A stretch of DNA of 64,000 nucleotides from Ruegeria sediminis (GTDB lineage: Bacteria; Pseudomonadota; Alphaproteobacteria; Rhodobacterales; Rhodobacteraceae): NCBI RefSeq assembly GCF_005938215.1, contig NZ_VCPD01000004.1, forward strand, positions 248,001-312,000. Reading direction: 5' to 3'. The notes beneath the pieces were generated by a model. That model was not told the DNA's origin, searched no databases, and saw nothing but the letters and a program-made list of their open reading frames with translations. Positions within the stretch are counted from its first letter, which is position 1, and every line of letters starts with the position of its first letter. Positions 53,839 to 62,899 of the stretch are shown one piece after another. The translations under genes were made by a program, and so were the position numbers.

Positions 53839-55081
53839 CCAGCCACCGGCCGCGCGACCGGTATCTCTCGACGAATTGCGCCAGACCTGTCCCCTGGACG
53901 GGCTCAAAGTGCTGATCGTCGTTGAAAACCTGCCCGTGCCCTTCGACCGCAGGGTCTGGATGGAAGCGCGGACACTGACGGCGGCGGGCGCACTGGTCTC
54001 GATCATCTGCCCAACCGGCAAGGGCCATGAAGAACGGTTCTGGGAAAGCGAAGGGATCAGCGTCTACCGCCATCCCCTGCCGCTCGATGCAAGTGGGGCG
54101 TTGGGATATCTTCTGGAATATGGAGCCGCACTTTTCTGGGAAAGCTGGCTCGCCCTGCGGATCAAGCTGACGCGGGGGTTTCACGTCATCCATGGCTGCA
54201 ACCCGCCCGACCTGATCTTTCTGGTGGCATTGCCCTACAAGCTGTTCGGCGTGCGCTATATGTTCGATCACCACGACATCAATCCCGAACTCTACGAAGC
54301 AAAGTTCGGCAAGCGCGGATTTTTCTGGAAGTTGATGCGCCTGTTCGAACGGCTGACCTTTGCCTCGGCGCGGGTATCGATCGCGACCAACGAAAGTTAT
54401 CGCAGAATCGCCATCGAACGCGGCGGCATGGAGCCCGAGGATGTGTTCATCGTCCGCTCGGGTCCCGACCTCAGCCGCCTGAAAAAGCTGCCGCCCAACC
54501 CGGCCTGGCGCAACGGGCGGCGGTTCTTGGTGGGCTATGTCGGCGTGATGGGCGATCAGGAGGGGATCGACCTTTTGCTCGAAGCGGTTGATCATCTGGT
54601 GCATGGCAAGGCTCGCACCGACATACAGTTCTGCCTCGTCGGGGGTGGCCCCAGTCTTGAAAAACTGCAGCAGCAGTCCGCGGACATGGGGTTGTCGGAG
54701 TTTGTCACGTTCACCGGCCGCGCGCCCGATCATGACCTGTTCGAAGTTCTGTCCACGTCGGATGTCTGCGTGAACCCGGACCGGGTGAACGAGATGAACG
54801 ACAAATCCACCATGAACAAGATCCTCGAATACATGGCCTTCGAGAAACCGATCGTTCAGTTCGACGTCACCGAAGGGCGTTATTCGGCAGGCGAGGCATC
54901 GCTCTACGCGCGCCCGAACGACCCGCAAGACCTTGCGGATAAGATCGCAGATCTACTGTCGGACGAAGCGCACCGGGCCGAAATGGGGCGTTTCGGCCGA
55001 GAGCGCGTCGAAGCCGAGATGGCCTGGCCGCATCAGGTTCCGGCCCTGATTGCGGCCTACCAGCGTATCTGGAAGGGGTAG
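53825..55081 (+). CDS. GT4 family glycosyltransferase
   Basis: The GT-B enzyme of about 418 residues has an N-terminal domain with VLIVVENLPVPFDRRVWMEA, HGCNPPDLIF, and FDHHDINPELYE, and a C-terminal donor domain with FLVGYVGVMGDQEGID, the VTFTGRAPDHDLFEVLS block and NKILEYMAFEKPIVQFDV (the EX7E region in modified form). Cytoplasmic assembly of a repeat unit is its likely role. The ATG at 53825 (GAGGTGG upstream) overlaps the dehydrogenase 3' end by 14 bp, so the two genes are coupled. Confidence 0.87.
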   Translation: MNMTSQPPAARPVSLDELRQTCPLDGLKVLIVVENLPVPFDRRVWMEARTLTAAGALVSIICPTGKGHEERFWESEGISVYRHPLPLDASGALGYLLEYGAALFWESWLALRIKLTRGFHVIHGCNPPDLIFLVALPYKLFGVRYMFDHHDINPELYEAKFGKRGFFWKLMRLFERLTFASARVSIATNESYRRIAIERGGMEPEDVFIVRSGPDLSRLKKLPPNPAWRNGRRFLVGYVGVMGDQEGIDLLLEAVDHLVHGKARTDIQFCLVGGGPSLEKLQQQSADMGLSEFVTFTGRAPDHDLFEVLSTSDVCVNPDRVNEMNDKSTMNKILEYMAFEKPIVQFDVTEGRYSAGEASLYARPNDPQDLADKIADLLSDEAHRAEMGRFGRERVEAEMAWPHQVPALIAAYQRIWKG

Positions 55082-55082
55082 A

Positions 55083-55157
55083 ATGGCCGCTGCGACACCC
55101 GCACCGGCCGATTCCGTCCGCAACCAATCCGCAGCAAGCATCAGGGCTTCAGCGTGA
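55083..55157 (+). CDS. 24-codon frame after the GT4 gene, possibly a truncated gene
   Basis: An ATG one base after the GT4 stop opens 24 codons (MAAATPAPADSV, then RNQSAASIRASA). The position is that expected for a coupled third gene of this operon, but the frame stops inside the 3' end of the convergent barrel gene. It could be the remnant of a gene cut off by rearrangement, or chance. No family can be assigned. Confidence 0.2.
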   Translation: MAAATPAPADSVRNQSAASIRASA

Positions 55158-56814
55158 ACTGCCGCCCCAGCGTGAAGTAGACCGAGTTTCCGGATGCCGT
55201 CGTTCCACCCTGGTCATCGAACTGGTGCTGGTAGCCAAAGCTCATTGCCCAATCATTGGTGATCGCTCGGGTATAGGCCGCGGTGAAGTTTGCCCTCTGG
55301 CGTGGATTGGCCGCTCCGGGTCCTTCATCTTCCTGGTCCGCGAAGTCGAGGCTGAACGAAACCGCCGATATCGGGTTGATGAAGTAGTCATAAGCCAGGT
55401 AGGCCAGCGTCTGACGGGTCTCCCGGCTTTGAGTGCTGGTGCCTACGCGGCGCTGAAGGCGAGCCGCGAACTGTGAGGTGTTCAGCGAATACAATAGTCC
55501 GAGGTCTCCGATCCAGGTCGTTTCCCCGAACGGTCCTTCCGTCAAACCGACGTTGAAATCCAGCGATCCATTGGCCCGCTGGTAGCTCCGGCCAACCGTG
55601 GCGCTTGTACGGGAACCATTGACGCCGAACGTGTGGTCGAGCACAGCATTTGCCGTACCATCTGGAAGCGCCTTGCTCCAGGTGAACAAGGCGACATAAT
55701 CCTCGGTCACGGAATTGGTGTTGAGTGCGCGGAACGTTTCGTCGACCTGCCTGATACCGATGTCCGCATTGACCGTGGTCACCGAAGAAACGTCATATGA
55801 AACACCGGTGGAAAGCGTTGTCGTGTTTCGGTCGGTTTGCACCGTGTCTTCGGCCTTGAATTCCTCATAACTGAGGCGCACGTTTCCCTGCAGGACCGGC
55901 GAATAGCGCATCAATGCCGCCACCGAGAAGTTGTCCGTCCTGTTGTTGAACAGGTTCGGATCTGTCGTGTCCCGATAGTCGCGTTCCCGGTGAAAATACC
56001 CGAACTGGAAGCCTAACGGATCATTGATCCCGGTTTGCCAATCCAGGTTTCCGAAGGTGGCGGTTCGTATGCCCGCACTGGTGGTGATATCGCTGGAATC
56101 GATGATCCCATCCAGGTTGATGTCCGTCAGCGATCGACTGAAGTTCAAGTCCGTCTCGCGGTATTCCAACGCCGCGCCGAACTGGCTGTTGGCGCTGTCG
56201 CGCTGATAGCTGAACCGCGTGAACGGATCTACGAATTCCGTGTCAGATCCCAGAACCGGCTCATCGTAGATGCGAAACAGGCCCGAGAGGTCGAAGGTCA
56301 GCGTGGAATTCGGTGTCTGGTTGACGACCCCAAGACCCAGGATGTTTTCCCACCGCGTCGTCGACCCCAGAGACGGATCGGTCAGCCTGAGGTTGTCGTC
56401 ATATCTGAATGTCGAAAGATAATCGAGCGTTACGCTCGGGCCCCTGCCGACCCCGGTTTGCAGTAGGCCCGGTCGCGCGAGCCTTCTGGCCGGGTTTTGC
56501 GCCAGTTGCCTTACGACCGGGTTTTGAATCAATTGAGCGGACGCTTGTTGCCCCGGGGTCTGCTGCAAAGTCGTCAGATCGCCGGACGATTGTTGTCCGG
56601 AGGATTGCTGATCGCTTGACTGTTGCCCAGCCGATTGTTGTCCGGGCACTTGCGGCTGTTGTCCGAGCACTTGAGGCGCGGTCAATTGCTGACCTGAGGC
56701 CACTTGAGCCGGAACTTGAGTCGGATACTGCTGCCCGATTGCTGGCGCGACTGCTATGATAGAAGCTGCCCCTCCTGCCAGCGCGAGGGACAGCTTTTTC
56801 TTGTTTTTCCCCAC
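55141..56814 (-). CDS. Outer-membrane beta-barrel protein of the EPS locus
   Basis: The 557-residue product has a signal peptide (basic start, hydrophobic core, APAIGQQ), then a low-complexity Gln/Ser/Pro region (about residues 28-95) built from GQQSS-like units, then about 440 residues of alternating strands typical of a large barrel (LTFDLSGLFRIY, SQFGAALEYRETDLNF, WAMSFGYQHQF). It resembles the outer-membrane proteins of XrtA-type EPS loci (TIGR03016-like). It starts 12 bp after the export-protein gene. A role as polymer exit pore or enzyme platform is inferred. Confidence 0.78.
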   Translation of the reverse strand: MGKNKKKLSLALAGGAASIIAVAPAIGQQYPTQVPAQVASGQQLTAPQVLGQQPQVPGQQSAGQQSSDQQSSGQQSSGDLTTLQQTPGQQASAQLIQNPVVRQLAQNPARRLARPGLLQTGVGRGPSVTLDYLSTFRYDDNLRLTDPSLGSTTRWENILGLGVVNQTPNSTLTFDLSGLFRIYDEPVLGSDTEFVDPFTRFSYQRDSANSQFGAALEYRETDLNFSRSLTDINLDGIIDSSDITTSAGIRTATFGNLDWQTGINDPLGFQFGYFHRERDYRDTTDPNLFNNRTDNFSVAALMRYSPVLQGNVRLSYEEFKAEDTVQTDRNTTTLSTGVSYDVSSVTTVNADIGIRQVDETFRALNTNSVTEDYVALFTWSKALPDGTANAVLDHTFGVNGSRTSATVGRSYQRANGSLDFNVGLTEGPFGETTWIGDLGLLYSLNTSQFAARLQRRVGTSTQSRETRQTLAYLAYDYFINPISAVSFSLDFADQEDEGPGAANPRQRANFTAAYTRAITNDWAMSFGYQHQFDDQGGTTASGNSVYFTLGRQFTLKP

Positions 56815-56826
56815 CTGTATTGGCCC

Positions 56827-57438
56827 TTATTCGAACAATCGACGTGCTGGTACGACGATAACGTCACCCGGCCTGAGAATCGTGCTGCCTTTGATGCTGC
56901 CGCCCGTGCCGTCATAGTTGTAAAGATATCTGGTGTCCGCCCGACGCAGTTCGATGCGCTTGCGGGCGGCGAACCGTGTCAGTCCCCCGGCTTCGGCCAA
57001 GGCTTGCAGGATGGTCGTTCCTTCGCTGGCCGCGATCTTGCCGGGCACGCCAACCTCGCCAGTCACGTAAATGTCGATCGTCGGGCCCAGCGGCGCACCA
57101 CCCGGAAACGCAGCCCCGAATGGCGGCGGTGCGATGGACGCCACCGAAACATAGACGGTCGGCGGTGCATTGAAATTCGTGGCAAGCGCCGAAGACAGCG
57201 ATGACCTGAGTGCATCGACCGATTTCCCGGCGGCCCTGAGCGAACCGACCAGCGGGAACGTGATCGAACCGTCAGGAAGGACCAGAACGGTCCGGTTGAG
57301 GTTGGGGTCCTCCAGAACCTCGACCGCAAGAGCGTCTCCCGGTTTGATCTGATAGGAGCTTTGTGCAAAAGCACTGGTCGCTACGACCATGGCAGCGACG
57401 ATGGCGAAAAATGATCCGATTACTGTACGCATATTCAT
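56827..57438 (-). CDS. Polysaccharide export protein (Wza/OPX family)
   Basis: The product of about 203 residues has a signal peptide (VIGSFFAIVAAMVVATSAFA) and then the export domain SYQIKPGDALAVEVLEDPNLN, LPDGSITFPLVGSL, and a SLBB-like VTGEVGVPGKIAASEGTTILQALAEAGG. No lipobox is seen, as in some short family members. It forms the periplasmic/outer-membrane conduit with the Wzz-like protein. An ATG at 57438 and a GTG at 57447 with GAGGGG upstream are both plausible starts. Confidence 0.87.
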   Translation of the reverse strand: MNMRTVIGSFFAIVAAMVVATSAFAQSSYQIKPGDALAVEVLEDPNLNRTVLVLPDGSITFPLVGSLRAAGKSVDALRSSLSSALATNFNAPPTVYVSVASIAPPPFGAAFPGGAPLGPTIDIYVTGEVGVPGKIAASEGTTILQALAEAGGLTRFAARKRIELRRADTRYLYNYDGTGGSIKGSTILRPGDVIVVPARRLFE

Positions 57439-57549
57439 GACTTTCACTTTTTCCCCTCTTATGCCTTCGTTTTTTTTACGAAACAATCTACCGAAAAAAC
57501 CGTAATTTCAGAATGCGGCAGAAATGCAGCGGATTCCCCGCGTGCTGAT

Positions 57550-60000
57550 TCACTCATCGCCATTGATCGAGGCTTTCAGCCGTTGAACTTCGTCATCAAG
57601 TGTTGGGGTAACGTCCAAAGAGACGCCCAGGTCACTGGCCGCCCGGTAGGCGCGCAGGGCGTCTTCGTTTCGGTCAAGGGCTGCATAGGTCCTGCCCAGG
57701 TGATACAGAAACAGCGGTTGGTCGGGACGCGCTCTTGCGGCTGGTTGGAGATAGATCAGAGCCTCCTCATAGTTGCCCAGCCGGAAGGCGATCCAACCAT
57801 AAGTGTTTTGATACTCGGGTACACGTATCCCGCGCAGGCGCCGCGCCACTGACAAGGCTTGTTGCAGGCTCTGGTCATCGTCGCGATGCGTTGACAGGAG
57901 CCTTGCAAGGTTGTTGGCGACGACGGGTGAGCGATTATCCAAGAGGTAAAGCTTTTCATAGGCGGCGATTGCCTGCTCTACGTCACCGGAGCTTTCCTGA
58001 TCTTTTGCCAAAAGCATGAGCAGATCCGGATTCTCGGGCAGTGCTTTCAGAGCCTCCAGCAACACACTCCTGGCTTCCGTCGTTTTTCCACGCTCGGACT
58101 GCAGGTCATAAAGCGCCACCCATGCCCGCGCAGCCTCCGGATGGTCCCGGAGTATCGCACGGTACAACCGCTCTGCCTCGGGATATTTCCCTTCCCCGGC
58201 CAGCAGATGCGCTTTGATGATTCGCAGCGGCAAGGAATCCGGGTTTTGGTCGAGCCTGCTGTCGAGGCGGGCGATAGCGCCAGGCGTGTTGCCCCTCGCA
58301 AGCATCGTACGGATGAACGTGACATCCGCCGAGAGGCCAAAATCCGGATCGTCAGCCAGTTCGAGTAAGATCGCAGAAAGGTCATCCGCGCGTGCGCGCG
58401 CCGCAATCATGTGAGCGCTGACTTCGGCCGACAAGCGTTCGGCCTCGGGGTCATCGAGAACACGCAGCGAGTCCAAGACGGCTTCAAGTTGCTCCCAGTT
58501 CTGGGTGTTCAAGTGGATCTCGCTCAACATGGACAGCAGATCCAGGTTTCCGGGGTTCCGGCGAAGCGAGGTGATCAAAACGCTTTCAGCGATTTCCATG
58601 TCGCCTTCGTCAATGAGGTAGCGTGCATAACGCAGTGACTCAGCAGGCGCATTCTCAGACACCTCCGCGGAAAGCACCAGCATTTCTCCCATCAATGCCC
58701 GGTCACCGTTGCGCTCATGCGCCCTGGCCATCAGGGTCAGCAGTTGGGGATCGCGGGGCTCAAGACCAAGAGCCCGGCGCAGAAGACCAATTGCTTCACC
58801 GGCACTGCCATTTTCTATCAACCAAGACGCACTTAGCTTGAGTGCGTCCAACTGGATGGGGTCTTCACGGAGAACCTTTTCGACCAAGGAACGCGCGGCA
58901 TCGTGCTTTCCGACCTCAGCCAGCATTCGGGCGAGGTCCACCTCGCTTTCACGAGTATGTTCGGATCGTTCTGCATCTTCGACAAGCGCCTGCATCTCAA
59001 GGATCGCCGCCTGCCGGTCTCCTGACCGGAATTTCAGCATGGCCCGCATCGACTCGAATTGAGGCAGATTCGGGCCATTTTGTGCGATCATCCTATCCAA
59101 TTCGGCAATCGCCGCGGCGATCCCGCGATATTGTTCGAGGAACGCAACCAAAGCCCGCGCCGAGGCAACGTCGCCGGCCTTTGCAGCCACTTCCGCGCGG
59201 AGAATTCGTTCCGCGGCGTCCAGGTTGTCTTGCGCGACATAGTGCTGGAGAAGCATCTGCTCCAGGTCACGATTGTCGGGAAACACGTTTTGCATCAGCT
59301 TGAGTTGCGCTTCGATTTCTTCCGGCCTGTCCAGTTCCTTAAAAGCGCGCAGGCGGATCTCATGCAGATCGAAACGCCCCGGCGCAAAGTTCTCGGCGGC
59401 ACCGACTTCTTCCAGAACGCCTTGCCAATCCTGAATGCGGATCATGGAATCGATCACGACCTTCCGTGCGGTCGTCAGATCGGGGTGGACTGAAACGAGC
59501 TCCCGGGCAGCACGCACGGCTGCATCCGCGCCATTCGCATCGCCGTCCAGAATGGCATCGAAATAGGCCAGGGCATTGTTGACGGATTTGATATCGATGT
59601 CATCCGGGGCCAGTTCTGCGGCGGCGGCGCCATGGCGCCTTGCATCGTCCCAGTTCTCCAATTCCAGAGCCATTTCCGCCAAGGCGCGCCGGCCTTCCAG
59701 ATTTTCCGGATAACGCTCCACCAAGCGCAGATAATGGCCGTAGGCCGCGCCGATATTGCCGCGTTCGCGCTGCACCCGGGCCACGGTTGCGCGCGCGTCC
59801 TCGTGGTTGCCATTCAATCTGAAGACTTCCCTGAACTCGCTCAGCGCGCCTTCGACATCGCCCTCTTCCAGCAAGGCCATGCCGGCCTGGAAATGCGCCT
59901 CGGCGCGTTCCTCGGCCGTGTCACAAGCGCTCAGCAACAGGATCGCGACACACAGGGCAGACGCGACGCGCGCACCACGAAAGAACCCAAATTGGCTCAT
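57550..60000 (-). CDS. Large TPR-repeat lipoprotein of the EPS locus
   Basis: The 816-residue product has a lipoprotein signal with lipobox LLSAC and then consists almost entirely of tetratricopeptide repeats (for example AEAHFQAGMALLEEGDVEGALSEF in two parts near residue 32, and a last pair ending GRTYAALDRNEDALRAYRAA in two parts). Size and layout resemble the TPR lipoproteins of exosortase-type EPS systems (PrsT-like). It would act as a scaffold in the periplasm or on the outer membrane. It sits between the export gene and the priming transferase, all on the minus strand. Confidence 0.82.
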   Translation of the reverse strand: MSQFGFFRGARVASALCVAILLLSACDTAEERAEAHFQAGMALLEEGDVEGALSEFREVFRLNGNHEDARATVARVQRERGNIGAAYGHYLRLVERYPENLEGRRALAEMALELENWDDARRHGAAAAELAPDDIDIKSVNNALAYFDAILDGDANGADAAVRAARELVSVHPDLTTARKVVIDSMIRIQDWQGVLEEVGAAENFAPGRFDLHEIRLRAFKELDRPEEIEAQLKLMQNVFPDNRDLEQMLLQHYVAQDNLDAAERILRAEVAAKAGDVASARALVAFLEQYRGIAAAIAELDRMIAQNGPNLPQFESMRAMLKFRSGDRQAAILEMQALVEDAERSEHTRESEVDLARMLAEVGKHDAARSLVEKVLREDPIQLDALKLSASWLIENGSAGEAIGLLRRALGLEPRDPQLLTLMARAHERNGDRALMGEMLVLSAEVSENAPAESLRYARYLIDEGDMEIAESVLITSLRRNPGNLDLLSMLSEIHLNTQNWEQLEAVLDSLRVLDDPEAERLSAEVSAHMIAARARADDLSAILLELADDPDFGLSADVTFIRTMLARGNTPGAIARLDSRLDQNPDSLPLRIIKAHLLAGEGKYPEAERLYRAILRDHPEAARAWVALYDLQSERGKTTEARSVLLEALKALPENPDLLMLLAKDQESSGDVEQAIAAYEKLYLLDNRSPVVANNLARLLSTHRDDDQSLQQALSVARRLRGIRVPEYQNTYGWIAFRLGNYEEALIYLQPAARARPDQPLFLYHLGRTYAALDRNEDALRAYRAASDLGVSLDVTPTLDDEVQRLKASINGDE

Positions 60001-60069
60001 TGTTACCTTTCCCGCACTGCCCCGAGAAATCGGAGTGCCAATCGATCTGACGGCCCCGAGAACGGAGTG

Positions 60070-60759
60070 TCAACAACCGGTCCCGCGTAGCACGACGAAT
60101 ATGGTCCGGAGCAGGATGGAAAGGTCGGTCCCGAGAGACAGCTCTTGCCAGTATTGCACGTCGTGTTCCGCACGCTCGGCAAATGAGGAGTCGTTTCGCC
60201 TGGAGACCTGCCAGAGCCCCGAAATGCCGGGACGCATGATGTAGTAAACCTTGCTGGGGTAGTGTTTTTTCTGACACACCATCATGGGGCGCGGGCCGAC
60301 CAGGGACATGTCGCCTACAAGAACGTTCCAGAACTGCGGCAGCTCGTCCATCGAGGATTTCCGAAGAATGGTGCCGAACTTGATCACCCGTGGGTCTTCG
60401 CGAAGTTTCTGGTTTCTGTCCCATTCATCCCGGGCTTCGGGATTGTCCTCGAGATGATCTTCGAGAACGGTATCGGCATTGCGAACCATGGTCCGCAGCT
60501 TGATCATGCTGAATATCTTGCCGTTCCGGCCAACGCGCGGCTGCACGAAAAAAGGCGACACCCCCTGAAGGGCAAGCACGGCGGCGAACATCAGAGTCAA
60601 CGGCACGACGATCGGCGCGGACACCAGTACGAAGATCACGTCGAAGACGCGTTTCCCCGCACTCCTGTAAACCGTCGAAGGGCGGGCTACGGCCGGCACT
60701 GCAATTTTTTCGGAGTAGCCAACGTCAACGTTGACGACGTCCTTCGAATGGGCTGTCAC
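60070..60759 (-). CDS. Priming undecaprenyl-phosphate sugar-1-phosphate transferase
   Basis: The 229-residue protein has the bacterial sugar transferase core: one membrane hairpin after KRVFDVIFVL, then FVQPRVGRNGKIFSMIKLRTM, LRKSSMDELPQFWNVL, MSLVGPRPMM, and the RPGISGLWQVSRR end (ExoY/PssY class, no long N-terminal membrane domain). It starts repeat-unit synthesis by loading a sugar phosphate on undecaprenyl phosphate. I chose the GTG at 60759 because GGGGGT lies upstream; a TTG at 60765 is too close. Confidence 0.88.
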   Translation of the reverse strand: MTAHSKDVVNVDVGYSEKIAVPAVARPSTVYRSAGKRVFDVIFVLVSAPIVVPLTLMFAAVLALQGVSPFFVQPRVGRNGKIFSMIKLRTMVRNADTVLEDHLEDNPEARDEWDRNQKLREDPRVIKFGTILRKSSMDELPQFWNVLVGDMSLVGPRPMMVCQKKHYPSKVYYIMRPGISGLWQVSRRNDSSFAERAEHDVQYWQELSLGTDLSILLRTIFVVLRGTGC

Positions 60760-62040
60760 AATCAAACCCCCAAAAACAGGTACTCATTAACCCCAACACA
60801 CAACCAAGCCCCAATACCTGGTACGAAATCAAGCTATGCAATCAGGATTGGCCAATCGACCGGCCATTCCACGTGCTCGGTAGGCTTACTATTGTTAACA
60901 AATTTCGTTCGACCTGCAAAACACTAATCCGACAGCAGTCACTGCAACTGATCGCGCTGTCGGGCGGGTTTTGACCGCCCGAGCGCCCAAGCAAAACCAG
61001 GAGATTGCGAGAATGTTCCAAACAGGATCTATTGATGAGCGCGCAGAAACATTTCGCCACCCTCATTGTCTGATATGCTGGATCCCCGGTTCGGTACGAT
61101 GGTATACTTCAATCCCAATGAGTTACGCCGCAAGAAGGCCAGCCGCGTTCGGTAATACGTTAAACTGAAACTTCTTCGGGTCAGTTGCTTCGATGGGCTT
61201 CGGTCGCGACGACGTCGGGAATATCATTCAGGCGTTCAAGAAAGGCGGCACGTGCTGGGCAAGGCGGTTTCACACCTCTCCGCTTACCGCCACCACATTG
61301 CCGAGCACATTCGCGAACGAATGCCTCCAGTTGATCTGTGACCAGTCTGATCGCGCATGTCACGACATTCTGCTCCACGATTCGGGCGTCGTTGGTACAT
61401 GTCACGCGTGCAAACGTTTGGGGAAGAGATCCAGACTTCGAGTTTTCCTGTCCGAGCTAGTCGCAAAACAGGATTTCTCAAAAGTGTGCACCTCGCAACA
61501 CACTACAACAGCTTCTTTTTTCAGTTTTTTTCTTTCGCGACCGTCCGGAAGTCAGAATTCCATTGGTCACGCGCCCGATGAAATCTGCGCATTCAAATCA
61601 CCGTTTTGCGAGGGAACAATCATCGCATCAAGCGGCGACACGATGGCAGAGCCGACGGTCAATAAATCCAGGATTGTGTTAAGTCTTCCAACAAAAGTCA
61701 GATAATTCAGCCTTTGGCGCGTCAAAAGCGACAGTTTGGCTCGAAGGACATTGCTACCGCGCCTTGCCCGCTTGTTTCGACCGCCCGTGATGAATTGGGA
61801 AGCGATTTCAGGGGATTGTTCCAACCTCGGTCCCGGGTGAGTCCTGGTCGTCAACACGAGATTATGTGGTGCTTATCTGCTTCATTTCATGGCAGAATGG
61901 ACCGCAGTCATTATCTACCCAAGGCAGCATGGTATAAATGCGCGTTAAGTAAGGATTCGCCGGTGGTTCGGAACAGAGGTATAGCTAACCCCCGAGAAAC
62001 CAAAATCAAATTTGACAAGTCGGAAGGCTCCCGCGGCAAC
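60760..62040. other. Long divergent intergenic region
   Basis: These 1.28 kb separate the minus-strand EPS genes from the ATPase gene. The frames 61193-61705 (+), 61181-61405 (-) and 61714-62040 (+) have no recognisable domains and irregular composition. I see no tRNA, terminator or transposon end. The region probably holds the promoters of both operons and perhaps a decayed gene. Confidence 0.5.
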
Positions 62041-62898
62041 ATGGCTTCAAGCGACGCCTTTTATCTGGACTTTTTCGGGCTCGACCGGCGGCCGTTCACG
62101 TTGCTTCCGGACCCCGGTTTCATGTTCTGGTCCCCCTTGCACAAGCGGGGGTATTCCGTCCTGCAATACGGCATCATGAGCTGTGCGCCGATCACCGTTC
62201 TGACGGGCGAGATCGGAGCGGGAAAAACCACTCTGATTCAACATCTTCTGAGCGAGATCGAAGATTCCATCACAGTTGGGCTGATTTCCAACGCGCAAGG
62301 CGGCCGAGGCGAATTGCTGCAATGGGTGTTGAACGCGCTGGGGCTGCCGCTCGGCAACGATCCAAGCTACGTGCAGATGTTCCAGCAGTTGCAGGATTTT
62401 CTGGTCTCGGAATACGCCGAAGGACGGCGTGTTGTCCTGATCTTCGACGAAGCGCAGAACCTGACGGTCGAGGGCCTCGAAGAAGTGCGCATGCTGACCA
62501 ACATCAATTCCAACACCGACGAACTGATCCAGCTGATCCTGGTCGGCCAACCCGAACTGCGCGATCTGATCCTTAACCCGAAGATGCGGCAGTTGACGCA
62601 GAGGGTGGCGGCCAGTTTTCATCTGGAAAGGATGGATGAGGAATCTGTCGAGAACTATATCCGGCACAGGATGAAGGTTGCCGGCGGAACCGGAGCGGAG
62701 TTCACGGAAAGGGCCTGCAGGCAGATTTTCCAGCAAACCAAGGGCGTACCGCGTCTTGTGAACCAGTTCTGTGATTTTGCCCTGCTTTATGCCTGGACCA
62801 ATGAAACCAAGATGGTGGACGAGGAGATTGTCGGCCAGGTGGTCAAGGACGGTGTATACTTCGGTGGCAATTCTCTTGAGAGGGAGATGACGATCTGA
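62041..62898 (+). CDS. GspA/ExeA-type AAA+ ATPase of the EPS locus
   Basis: The 285-residue ATPase begins FYLDFFGLDRRPFTLLPDP, as in ExeA/GspA-like and XrtA-associated ATPases. Walker A is LTGEIGAGKTTLI near residue 57 and Walker B is VVLIFDEAQNL near 133, followed by the sensor LILVGQPELRD and RLVNQFCD in the lid. Such proteins accompany chain-length proteins in exosortase-type EPS loci. The ATG at 62041 follows GGAAGG; the upstream frame to 61714 is not like the family. The next gene starts one base after its stop. Confidence 0.87.
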   Translation: MASSDAFYLDFFGLDRRPFTLLPDPGFMFWSPLHKRGYSVLQYGIMSCAPITVLTGEIGAGKTTLIQHLLSEIEDSITVGLISNAQGGRGELLQWVLNALGLPLGNDPSYVQMFQQLQDFLVSEYAEGRRVVLIFDEAQNLTVEGLEEVRMLTNINSNTDELIQLILVGQPELRDLILNPKMRQLTQRVAASFHLERMDEESVENYIRHRMKVAGGTGAEFTERACRQIFQQTKGVPRLVNQFCDFALLYAWTNETKMVDEEIVGQVVKDGVYFGGNSLEREMTI

Positions 62899-62899
62899 A

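Noticed and set aside
61193..61705. Possible gene in the long EPS gap (+ strand), and a frame on the opposite strand at 61181-61405
   Set aside because: Neither has a ribosome site, domain or consistent codon use.
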